This document shows, one piece after another, positions 18,217 to 28,270 of a stretch of DNA of 64,000 nt (its first letter is position 1; every line of letters starts with the position of its first letter). The stretch comes from Choricystis sp. odSpoLacu1. Its lineage: Eukaryota > Chlorophyta > Trebouxiophyceae. Location: the NCBI GenBank assembly GCA_958009055.1, contig OY253662.1, forward strand, positions 248,001 through 312,000, given 5' to 3'. Under the pieces are notes generated by a model that was given only the letters and a program-made list of their open reading frames with translations, ran no database searches and was not told where the DNA came from. The translations under genes were made by a program, and so were the position numbers.

Positions 18217-20546
18217 CCTGCTTGTGGCTCCTTTTTCAGCGGCCGGCTCGGCCGGCACCGACCTCGCACCTTCCCTGACCCAACGCGTCTCACACACCAA
18301 CGCCGCCTGCCCTCCCACACTCTCCCACCCCAACACACACTTTCAGACTGGATCGACTCCCCTCTGATCGGCCAGGGCGACGCCCCGGCCAACACGACGA
18401 CCCAGATCTTTTTTTCGGCCTACCTGGATCGCCTCCTCGTCGTCGAGGAACAAGAGTACAAGTTTAGTGCTACTTTCCTGTTCTACTTGACGTGGACAGA
18501 TCCTGACGCCCCGGCCGCCGTGGCCAACGCGACCGCCGACGCCGCCAAGCCGGGGGGCGACTGCGCCCGCTACTGCGACAACACGCGCGTGCCCGGGGAT
18601 GGGGCGCTGTGCTGTTCCACGCTGTTCATGCCGTCGTTGATGTGAGTGGATGGTGGTGGGGTGGACGATGGGAAGAGGCGGCGGCTGGGGAGAATGGTGG
18701 CTCAACACAAAACCGCCCCCCCCCCCTTTCCTCCCAGTCTGCGCAACGTGAACGAATACCCGCAAGGCCGTCCCCAGCCCACCGTCATCAGTGTCAGCCC
18801 CGAGGGCGCGGTCTCGTGGAGGTCCATGGTCCGGGCAGGTGAGAGTGAGAGAGAGAGCGGAGGGTGGTGTGGCTGTGTGGTTTCAACGGCTGCTCTTTTT
18901 TCATCACCCCCCCCCCTTTCTTTTCCCCATGCAGACATGTACACGAAGCTGGACGAGTCAGGCGAGAGTGGTGCTGGCGTTTGTTCGGACGGCAGTGGCC
19001 TTGTGAAACGGGTGTGCAGCAAAACAACTCGACCCTCCCTCTCGACATACCCACCCACCACCACCCCACTCCACAGCCTTCCCTTTCGACAAACAAACCC
19101 TGGACTACCACTTCTCCATCAACTCCAACACGTCCGCCGGCGGCGCCATCGAGGTCGTTCCCTCCGCCGCGGGGCTGCACCTCTTCACCAACGGCAAGGG
19201 CGACGACGCGTCGGGGTGGATGGCGCAAGGGTTGGACGTGTTTATATCGGCAGAGCGGTATCCGGATCAGGTGAGGAAGTCGCTGGGGGCGGCTGGCGTG
19301 AGTGTGGGGGTTGGTGTGTGGGCTGGAAGCGTGTGTTTTTTTGTCACTCCCACCTTCCCACCGCTACCACCACCCACACCCACACAGTTCGACAACAAAC
19401 GACACCGTAACCTCGTCCGCGCCTCCCACGCCGACGACCCCGCCCCCCTGGTCCCCGTCAACGCGCGCCCCGCGTTTGGGGAGGACATCAACGTCACCAG
19501 CGTCACCATGGTGCTGTCCGTCAAACGCCTGAGTCTGTTCTACGGTGTGTCCATCATCCTGCCCGTCGTTGTGTGCACGCTGATCGCGTTCCTGGTGTTG
19601 TTCATTGACCCGGATCGAATTGACACGCGCCTGCAGATTTGCATCACCCTGTTTTTGGCGCTGGTGGCGGTGCAGTGGTAAGAGTGTGGGGTGTGGAGTG
19701 TCGTGTGCATGGGATTGAGGCAAAGCAGACGGGCTCGGAGGCGCAGCGCTGACGCCGACGCCCCCTGCTTCCCCCCCACTGCCCCCACCTCCAGGATCGC
19801 GGAGGGCTCCCTGCCTCGCGCCTCCTACATCATCCCCACCCGCTCCCTCGTCATTCTGAGCTACACCGTGCTGCTGCTGATCGCGGTGGAAACGGTGAGA
19901 GAGCAGAGGAGGGAGGCAGCGTGTGTTTCTTGCTGTGCGTGGCGCGCTTGCTCCGCCCACCCACCCACCCTGCCCTCCCCACCCCCCACTCCACCAGGTC
20001 ATCGTCTACAACCTGGCCAACCGGCACGCCATCAAAGCCTATCACGACCGCATGCGCGCCGCCCGCGACGCGCACGTGGCGTGGGCGCGCGGCGCGGCCC
20101 AGAGCGCGCGCGGTGTGGACAGGCTGCGCACCTCCATCTCGCTGGCGTTGTCCAGGCTGCCCGCCCCCGGGGAAAGGTCCCTGGTGCGCCCCTGGTCGCG
20201 CAAGCGGCCCCTAGACAAGAGCGCGCCCACGCGGGACGCAGTGCTGCACGGCGGTGGTGGTGGCGGCGGTGGCCCGGCGCCCGTGGACATGCTCGACGCG
20301 TGCCCGGAGGCGGGCACGCTGTCGACCTTTTCCACCACCACCCAGGCCGACATGGAGCGCGGCTACAACGCGTGGCTGGCGTACGTGGTGGACAAGGCGG
20401 CGTTTTGGACGATCCTCATTTTATATCTGCTCGCTGGAATCCTCATCTTTGTGGTGGCGTTTGCATATGCACCCGATGTCTGTGCGTCGTCGGGGGTGGA
20501 GGACTCGGTGCAGTGTAGGAGTGGGCTGCGGGCGAGTGGTGGGTGA
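18066..20546 (+). CDS. Pentameric ligand-gated ion channel, copy 2 (intact)
   Basis: Eight exons (18066-18150, 18347-18641, 18738-18838, 18935-18961, 19077-19270, 19388-19677, 19795-19894, 19998-20546) give 546 residues with no stop. A signal peptide precedes DWIDSPLIGQGDAP, the FLFYLTWTDP strand, LRNVNEYPQG, and the AFPFDKQTLD turn that marks Cys-loop-type receptors. M1 is SIILPVVVCTLIAFLVLF, M2 TRLQICITLFLALVAVQW, and the M2-M3 link LPRASY is typical. A long charged loop precedes M4 (FWTILILYLLAGILIFVVAF). The channel should sit in the plasma membrane or another membrane as a pentamer; the ligand is unknown. Intron 4 uses a GC donor (18962), confirmed by exact length agreement with copies 1 and 3. 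Confidence 0.88.
18158..18214. repeat. (GT)n microsatellite in channel 2 intron 1
   Basis: An almost pure GT/GTGC run of about 57 bases follows the splice donor. Similar TG or CA runs occur in other introns and leaders (2491-2522, 4039-4058, 45411-45437). Confidence 0.9.
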
Positions 20547-20770
20547 TGAGGAAGTGAAAGAAAAAACAGACCACCATTTTTCGTTCTCAGTTGCCAGCAA
20601 CGTTTTCTCGACGTGTTGCGTGGGACCGCCCACACACCCTCGCCAAGCGCATTCCGCCCCCGCCACCTCGAGCTTCAACTCAGGCCACCCTCCAACCGCC
20701 GCATTAGTACGCGCGTCGCTGGCCATTTGGGGCGCGTGGCCCGGCCTCGCGCATCGACGCCCCGACTCGC

Positions 20771-22549
20771 ATGCGCTGCCCCCACCACGCCGCAGCTGCT
20801 GCCGCGGCCGCGTTGCTTGTGCTGCTAGCCGTGCTGGCGACACCCGTGACAGCGCAGCCAGGGTCCAAGGACTGGGTGGACAGGTAGGAGAAAGAGGAGA
20901 GAGAGGGCAAAGGGGACGAATGCGGGTGCGTCGCGGTCGACTCCCACCATCCACCAACCCACGCAGCCCGTTCACCGGCCAGGGCGACCCCCCCCGCGCC
21001 GTCGTCACCCCCATCTACCTGTCCATCTACCTGGACCGCATCCTGTTCATCGACGAAAAAAGTACACGTATGAAGCGAACTTTTATTTCGTGCTGTCCTG
21101 GCGCGACTCGCGCGCCCAGGCCGCCGTCAACGCGTCCACGATGGCGGCCCGGGAGCCTGGCGCGTCCTAGTGTCGGCGACCGTGCAATGGCCAGAAGGCA
21201 CCTACGTCCCGGTCGCGCTGCTGCGACAGTCTGTACCTGCCCACCATCCTGTTTCGCAACGTGGCTGAATTCGTGCAAGGCCGCACCCAGGCCTACACCA
21301 TCCGTGTGGAGCCTGACGACACCGTCATGTGGAGGTCGGAGGTGAGGGGCGTGTTTTATTTCACAGGGTCGTATCTGTCGTTTCCGTTCGACGTGCAGTC
21401 GTTGGATCTGGCGATGTCCCTGCAAAACAATGCGACTGGCGGCTCCGGCACCGCCACCGTCATCCCGTCCGCATCTGGTGTCGGCCTCTTTGCGTTTGGC
21501 AATGGAGACGACCTGTCTGGGTGGCGCGTCACCAACGTGACCATCACAGTCAACGAGCGCCCCTGGTCGACCCAGTTTGACGACCCTGAATCCCGCAACC
21601 TGCGCACCCGGTCCGCGCCCGGGGATTATGCGCCACTGGTGCCGGTTGATGACGTCGCCACACCCTATGGAGCCGACCTCTCAGTCGTGCAAGTGCGCGT
21701 CGGTGTCATCGTGCAGAGGCTGTCCCTCTTCTACGCGCTGGGCGCCATCGTCCCCATCGTGCTGTGCGTCGCCATCGCGTTGTTGACCCACATGTTGGAC
21801 CCTGATTTGGTGGAGACGAGGCTGCAGGTGAGAGAGTGGGGAAGTGGAGGGGTGCGGTTTTCCACACACGCGCCCAAACCTCGCCTGACACTCACCACAC
21901 ACACACAAACACAACACACATCCCATCCCTAGGTCATCGTCACCCTCATCCTGTCGCTCACCGCGCTTCAAATTGTGTTTGAGGGCGCCCTCCCAAAATC
22001 CTCCTACATCCTGCCGACTGGGCAAATGGTCATCGCCTCCTACATCGTCATGCTGGTGTCTGCGTTCATGTCCATTGTGGTGTACAATCCTGGGTGGATG
22101 TGCGGAGTTACTGGCAGTCCATGGCGGCTGCACGTGCGGCACGAGCGGACTTGCGCGCTGCCGCGGCCGCGCGCCGATCCCCCGGCGCCGCGTCGTCCAC
22201 CAATCGCTCCCCCTCCTTTGCGCGCACCGCGTCCCGCCTGGTGGCCGCCCTGGCCAAGGGGGGGCGGTCCAGGTTTGCGCCCGCCCCGGGCGGCAGGTTT
22301 GCTCGCAACGCGCCCCAACCCGCCCCCTGCTCCGACGACGACGGCGACGAGTGCGGTGGCGCCTGCGGTGCCACTGGCAGTGCCCGCGCCGCCGCCGCCC
22401 TGACTGCGGGCGCGGAGAGGGGGTGGTGCAACTGGTTAGCCTTTGTGATCGATGCCGTGACGCTCGCGACCCTCGCCCTCACCTACACCCTGGTCGTGCT
22501 GGGCATCTTTGTGACGGCGCGGTCGAGGGCGGTGAACGCGTTGTCGTGA
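20771..22549 (+). pseudogene. Pentameric ligand-gated ion channel, copy 3, with three lesions
   Basis: Exons 20771-20883, 20967-21827 and 21933-22549 follow the family plan: signal peptide, SPFTGQGDPP, YEANFYFVLSW, LYLPTILFRN, the SFPFDVQSLD turn, M1 (GAIVPIVLCVAIALLTHM), M2, LPKSSY link, and M4 near the end (TLATLALTYTLVVLGIFV). Three breaks are visible against copies 1 and 2. The A run at 21056-21061 is one base short. TAG lies at 21168-21170, next to the first Cys of the cysteine insertion. One G is missing near 22092-22094, before the M3-M4 loop. The two indels sit at homopolymers and could be sequence errors; the TAG could not be explained that way. The gene starts 224 bases after copy 2. 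Confidence 0.78.
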
Positions 22550-22877
22550 TTGTGTGTGTTTGTTGTGCAGGAGAGTTGTTTAGTGTTTGCTTTTGTTTTT
22601 TTTTTATGTTGTTTGCTGTCTCTGAAAACCAAAAAACTCTCCGCTGCACACACTCTCTCTCTCGGGCTGGCAATCTTGATGCCAGCCTCTTCTGCCGTGT
22701 GCGCACACACTCTCCAACACAGTCACCTCTGACACATCAGGTCAAGGCAGGGGGGAGAGAGCTGTGGAGGGGGACACACAATAAACACTGTTCGCCGCAA
22801 CCCTCGGGCGCCGCTCTGCCCTCACCCACCACCACCCCGCCCCGCCCTCCTCTCCCGACAGGCACGCTCCACAAACC
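22550..22877. other. Intergenic region after channel 3
   Basis: No exon is seen. A T-rich stretch (22586-22600) may belong to the channel 3 3' end. A C-rich leader precedes the ATG at 22878. Confidence 0.4.
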
Positions 22878-23582
22878 ATGGCGCACCACCAATACCGCCG
22901 CCACCCGCCCGCGTTCACGGCCGCCCTGCACCACCCCCACCCGTCGGTCGCCGCCGCCGCGGCCGCCGCGTTTCACGCCGGCCAGACCCACCCCCACGTC
23001 GTCACCGCGGCTGAGGTGCGGAGCCAACGCCGCCGCGCGCGCCACCACGTCACGTTGATCGCGGAGCACTCTGTGGGGGCAGATCAGCACGCCGCGCACA
23101 CCCACCCACCCACCCGCGCGCGCCACGCGCACGCCCCCCGCGCGCCATGCCGCCGCGGCGGCGGTGGCGGCGGTGTCGGCCGCCATCCGCCGGCCGCGTT
23201 TGGGGTGTCCATGCCGCAGGCATGCCCGTTTGCCGCCCTCTTGGCCCCCGCCGCGCCAGGGGCCGAGGGGCCGCCCCCCGGCTTCGCGCCCTTCCCCTCC
23301 CCCCTGCCCGACACGCCGCACGCCGCCCTGGTGGCCGCCGCCAAGGAGTTGGCCGCGCTGCAGGCGTACACCTACACCCTGGTGACTCAGTTGCGGGGGG
23401 TGGGGGTGGTGGACGTGCCGTCCACGCCACGCGGCGCGCTGCACGCGCTAGCGCGCGCGGCGGCGGCCGCCGCCCGGGCCAAGAACGCGGCGACCGGGGT
23501 GTCTCGCGAGGCGCGGGAGGTGGAGACGCCGGTGGAGGAGGGCGGCCTGATGGAGGTGAGCGTGGGGTCGGGCGGGGGTTGA
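22878..23582 (+). CDS. Hypothetical protein, single exon
   Basis: An open frame of 234 residues starts MAHHQYRRHPPAFTAALHHP after a good leader. The N-terminal half is His/Ala/Gly-rich. The C-terminal half has a helix-forming region (ALVAAAKELAALQAYTYTLV, LHALARAAAAAARAKNAATG) that could be a coiled coil or amphipathic helix, followed by an acidic tail. No family is recognised. The frame is long for this composition, but GC-rich DNA gives many chance frames, so support is moderate. It ends 147 bases before the ChlP start on the same strand. Confidence 0.45.
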   Translation: MAHHQYRRHPPAFTAALHHPHPSVAAAAAAAFHAGQTHPHVVTAAEVRSQRRRARHHVTLIAEHSVGADQHAAHTHPPTRARHAHAPRAPCRRGGGGGGVGRHPPAAFGVSMPQACPFAALLAPAAPGAEGPPPGFAPFPSPLPDTPHAALVAAAKELAALQAYTYTLVTQLRGVGVVDVPSTPRGALHALARAAAAAARAKNAATGVSREAREVETPVEEGGLMEVSVGSGGG

Positions 23583-23729
23583 GGAAGCGCCGTCCCACAC
23601 GCGGACGGGTGAGAGAAGAGAGGAAATAGAAGAGACGTGCAAGTGCCGCTTTTCCACACTCTCGCCCCATCCTTTCCGCGGCTCCCCCCTCTCTCCCCTT
23701 TCCTCTCCGCCCCCAACTCTCCCCCCACA

Positions 23730-25579
23730 ATGGCGACAGCCTCCATGACTGGTCGCTCGTGCGGCGTGGCCGCCTCCGCCCGCCGCGCGGCCGCCCCCGC
23801 AGTGCCCAAATTGGGTCGCCCCGCCCCCAAACAGGTCGGCACCCTCCACCCCGCCGTCGCGCCCTCCCCCACCGCCTCCCGCCGCGCCGCCCTGCTGGTG
23901 GCGGCTGCCACGGTGAAGGACGGCGCCGCGCTGGACCGCAAACTGCGCGTCGCGGTCATCGGGGGCGGCCCGTCGGGCGCGTGCGCAGCCGAGACGCTGG
24001 CCGAGGGCGGCGTGGAGACGTTCCTGATTGAGCGCAAGATGGACAACTGCAAGGTGAGTGAGAGGGGAGAGGGGAGTGTGATGCACGTGTGCCTGCAATG
24101 CGGGGTGGTAAAGCGGCCGCGGGCGGCCGCGGGCGGCCGCGGCGACGGAGCACACCGGTACGCAAGCCGCACCGACCGGCCGAGCGGGCGGCGGTTGGCG
24201 CCCCCCGCCACCCTGGCTGCTGGCACCACCCCCAGCAACAGGCGCGCGCATAATCACCACGCTGAATGGGGGTGGCAGGCGGTGACCAGCAGGCTTCAAA
24301 GCAGGCGCATTGGCGTTTCAAAGGGGGTGCCGCCGCGGCGGAAACCAAAAAAACGCAACGCACGCGACCCGACCCTTATCCTCACCCTCTTTTCATCGCC
24401 TCACCCTTTTCCTCTCATCAGCCCTGCGGTGGCGCCATCCCGCTCTGCATGATCGACGAGTTCTCCCTGCCCGCCGACATCGTGGACCGCCGCGTCACAA
24501 AAATGAAGATGATCTCGCCCTCCAACCGCGAGGTCGACGTCGGCAAGACGCTGAGTGAGCGCGAATACATCGGGATGTGCAGGCGCGAAGTCATGGACGA
24601 CTACCTGCGCAAGCGGGCAGAGAAGAAGGGCGCGTCGCTGGTGAATGGCCTGCTGCTGCGCCTGGAGCAGCCGGAGGGTGGGTCGGGCCCCATCACGGTG
24701 CACTACAACAACTACGCCGACGGCGGCAAAGTCGGCACCCCCTCCACCCTGACCGTCGACATGGTCATCGGCGCCGACGGCGCCAACTCGCGCGTCGCCA
24801 AAGAGATCGACGCGGGCGAGTACGACTACGCGATCGCGTTCCAGGAGCGCATCCGCATCCCTGAGGACAAAATGGAGTACTACAAAGACCTTGCTGAAAT
24901 GTACGTCGGCGACGACGTCTCCCCCGACTTCTACGGCTGGGTCTTCCCCAAGTACGACCACGTCGCCGTCGGCACGGGCACCGTCGTCAACAAGACCGCC
25001 ATCAAGCAGTACCAGCAGGCGACGCGCGACCGGTCGGCCGCCAAGACAGCGGGGGGTCGAATCATTCGTGTGGAGGCGCACCCCATCCCGGAGCACCCCC
25101 GCCCCCGCCGCATCCAAAACCGGATTGCGTTGGTGGGGGACGCTGCCGGCTACGTCACTAAGTGCTCGGGTGAAGGCATCTACTTTGCTGCCAAGTCGGG
25201 GCGCATGGCAGCTGAGGAAATCGTGGCCGCCTCGGCCGACGGCACCCGCATGGTGGGTGAAGCCGCCCTCCGCACCTACATCGAAAAGTTCGACTCCAAG
25301 TACTGGGCCACCTACAAAGTGCTGGACATTCTCCAGAAAGTGTTCTACCGGTCCAACCCTGCGCGCGAAGCGTTTGTCGAGATGTGTGCCTCGGACTACG
25401 TCCAAAAAATGACCTTCGACTCCTACCTCTACAAGACCGTCGTCCCGGGCAACCCGCTGGACGATGTCAAGCTGCTGGTGGACACGGTGGGGTCCCTGCT
25501 GCGCGGCAACGCGCTGCGGAGCGGGGCCAAGAGTGTGTCGTTTGACTCGCGCGAGGCCGAGGCGCGCGTGTCGGCGTGA
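23730..25579 (+). CDS. chlP: Geranylgeranyl diphosphate reductase (ChlP), plastid
   Basis: Exons 23730-24053 and 24422-25579 encode 493 residues. Residues 1 to about 55 form an Arg/Ala/Ser-rich plastid transit peptide (MATASMTGRSCGVAASARRA). The FAD-binding motif VIGGGPSGACAAETL begins near residue 75, followed by KPCGGAIPLCMIDEFSLP and MVIGADGANSRVAKEID. Later come YGWVFPKYDHVAVGTGTV and the second flavin motif ALVGDAAGYVTKCSGEGIYF. The enzyme reduces the geranylgeranyl chain with NADPH to make the phytyl tail for chlorophyll, tocopherol and phylloquinone, in plastid membranes. Length and motif order match plant and algal enzymes. This gene is the best evidence that the organism is photosynthetic. 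Confidence 0.96.
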
Positions 25580-25768
25580 AAAGGTTTTGACACATTCTGC
25601 AGGCTTTTCTTGTCCTTATTTTCTTCTTGTTGGGGCGGGAGCGTGGGCGTTTTCTCTTCCTTTTTCGGAGAGCGTGGGAGGTGGACAGCGTGTAAACAAA
25701 AAACGCACGGCGGAAAGTGTGTTTTGGTTTTTCATCAATACAAAATGTGCTTGTTTCACTCTCACCTC

Positions 25769-27897
25769 TCACCCCACCCTGATCCTGCTCGGCCGCTGCC
25801 ACTGCTCCGCCGCCAGCAGCAGCCACTCATCCCCCACCGCCGCCGCCCCGGCGGGCAGGCCGGGCGGTGGCGCCCCCCCGCCCGCCACGACGCACAGCGT
25901 TGCATCAGTCGCGCCCGGCGCTGCGTCCGCGCCCAGCGCGGCCGCGACGCGGGCCAACGCGCCCGCGTCGGCGCCTGGGCCCGCCACGTGCACGTGGACG
26001 CGCTCCCCGGCCAGCGGGGCGGGCGCGCCCGCCGCGCGCGCGGTGCGCGCGTGGGCAGAGGCGGCGGCAAAGCGCGACGCGGCAGCGTGTGGGCCTGGTG
26101 GCAACCACGCGCCCGCAGACGCACACGCGTGCAGCCACGCAGGCGTCACCAGGTGGGCGCCGGCTGCGACAGCCAGCAGCGTCTTCAGCGTCCTCCGCTC
26201 CGCCCCCAGCACCAAGTGCGTCGCGCAGTCCTCCCGCCCGTCGGGGCACAGCGACGCCCCCGGCAGCCGCCTCACCGCCGCCCGGGCGGCGGCCGCGACA
26301 TCGTCGCCGACTGATGTCAGCGCGATGATGACGCGGTCGGTGGTGGCGGGGAAGGCGGGCGACCCCGCTGCGCGCGCGGACGACGGAGGCGTCGCGCGCG
26401 CTGCTGTGCGGGGCGCGGCGGGCGTCGGCACGCCACGCAGGCGGGCGACAGCGGGAGTGGCGGCTGGAGCTTGCGTGGCGGCGACGGCAGCACCTTGCTT
26501 GCCAGACGGCGGCCGCGTCGACGGTGGCGGCGCGTTTTCGTCGGTGTCCACCCGCGGCCGCCGCCGCCGCGCGCCCGCGTCCCAGGCGCGGGGCTGGGTC
26601 CAGGGGCCTCCCCCCTCGGACGCCAGCTTGACCGCTTGTGGCGGTCGCCGCGCGGCGGCCGCGCCCGGGCCAAACCGAGACGGCGGCGCGGCGAGTGCCA
26701 CCGCGGCCGCCGCGCGCCGCGCGGCGGCGGGGGCGTCGCCATCGTCGCCGCCGCCACTGGCAGCAGCTGCAGCAGCAGCCCCCCTCTTGGGCCGCCTCAG
26801 AATGGCGGGCGAGGGGGGCGGCGTGGGGCGCCCCTGGAATACGCCACTGGCGGGCGTCAGCCGCGGCGGAAGGGCTCCCGTCGCCGGCGTCGCCACGGTC
26901 GCCAGCGCAGGCGTGGCCCACGGCGACGCCACGCGTGTCACGCCGGGGATGGGGATGCCGGCCGGGTCGCCTCCACCGCCGCCGACGACCTTTTTCTTCG
27001 CAGCGGGCGTCTCCGGCAGGCCACCCTCGGGCGTGCACAGCGACACGGGCAGCGGTTGGTGGATCATGCGCGTCAGCTGGCGTTCAGAGAGTCTGACAGG
27101 GGCGGGGGCGGGGCCGCCCCGGCCGCGCGCCGCGGCGGCGCGGCCGGAGCGGCGCAGTTTGGGCTGCGAGTCGGCGACCACGGTGTCGCCGTCGTCGCCG
27201 GAAGAGCCCGCTGCGTCGTCATCATCATCCTCCACTGGTGTCGGCGACTTGCGCCTGCGTGGTGGGGCCCGCTTGGCGGCGGCTGCTTTGCGCGGCGCTT
27301 TGGCGTCGGCCGCGCGCGACGCGGGCGACGGCGCGCCCCGCTTGGCCCGGGCGGGCGGGCGGGCGGACGGGACACGCGCGGGCTCGGCTTTGAAGTCTTT
27401 TTCCTGTGAGGGAAAAGGAGAGGGTCGGGGTGGGTGAGCGAGTGAGGGGAGGCCGTTTCTTTAGCTTTCCCACCCTACGCAACGACTCACCGGCAGCCGC
27501 TTGCCGTTGCGGACGCAGGCGTCCACCCAGGCCGCTGTCACGAACGTGGCCTGTGTGAGAGATGGAGAAAGGGGGAGAGGGAAGGGGTGAGCCGGCGAAG
27601 AGGGTCGAAAATTTCGACCGAAATTGCGCGCGCGCGCGCGCGCACGCACGCGCTATCCCCCCTCCTCACTCCCCCACCTCCACACACCTGCTCCACGCCC
27701 AGCTGCCTCAACACGTCATCCGCCTCGCTCCGCCTGCCGGGAGGGGGACGAGGCACGACGACGTGCGTGACGCGGGCGCTGACACGCGGCGCGACGCGCG
27801 CGCCCGCACCGGTCAACGCCTCGCGCGCCGCGTCGCGGGCGGCCTCGGCGCCCGGCACGGGGGCGACGTAGGCGATGACGTCGGAGAAGGGAGACAT
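25769..27897 (-). CDS. MCPH1: MCPH1 (microcephalin)-like triple-BRCT protein
   Basis: The exons on the minus strand are 27688-27897, 27491-27550 and 25769-27403, giving 634 residues. BRCT 1 is at residues 1-95 (MSPFSDVIAYVAPVPG, VTHVVVPRPP, ATFVTAAWVDACVRNGKRLP). A long basic, Pro/Ala-rich disordered linker follows. Two BRCTs lie at about residues 446-634, with THLVLGAERRTLKTLLAVA and LVTPAWLHACASAGAWLP. The one-plus-two arrangement and the RTL..LL.(I/V)A pattern match microcephalin, which in animals links DNA-damage signalling to chromosome condensation; the C-terminal pair binds phosphopeptides. Other multi-BRCT proteins (PTIP, TopBP1) fit less well. A palindrome and a GC dinucleotide repeat lie in intron 1. 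Confidence 0.75.
27604..27620. repeat. 17-bp palindrome next to a CG dinucleotide run (MCPH1 intron 1)
   Basis: GGTCGAAAATTTCGACC reads the same on both strands apart from its central base. It is followed by an alternating CG/CA run at about 27627-27650 that could adopt Z-DNA. It lies in the 137-base first intron. Confidence 0.6.
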
Positions 27898-28270
27898 GGT
27901 GTTGAGCGCCCTGTTTTGTTTTTCAACCCCACCGGCGAGTGTGAGCGAAGAAGTGCGTGCGATGGGCGAGCCACTCCAGAAAACGACAGGCAAAAAAACT
28001 GAAGCCCGCTCCCGCCCGGCACCACAGCACACACCGACCGCCGCCTGGCCTCGCTGTGTGTCTTCTGTAGGGAAGCGGCGCGCATCGGCTCCCGGGACGC
28101 GCCCAAAACACTGCGCGGGAGTCGCCTCACCGCCCGCTCCCCTCCCGCTCCCCTCGGCGCCCGCCGCGACTGCCGCCTGCCCTGGCACCAGTCTTGGAAA
28201 CGCTGTGGCAAGCGGCCGGCGGTGCTCACACACACATCCGGCGCGTGTGCCCCCCATCGCTCCCACTCAC
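27898..28270. promoter_or_regulatory. Divergent promoter region, MCPH1 / EGF-RING gene
   Basis: These 373 bases separate two start codons on opposite strands and must contain both promoters. No exon or classical promoter motif was recognised. Confidence 0.4.

Noticed and set aside
21063..21170. A 108-base intron in channel copy 3 that would bypass two lesions
   Set aside because: The removed part encodes the conserved YEANFYFVLSW strand found in the other copies, so it is exon.
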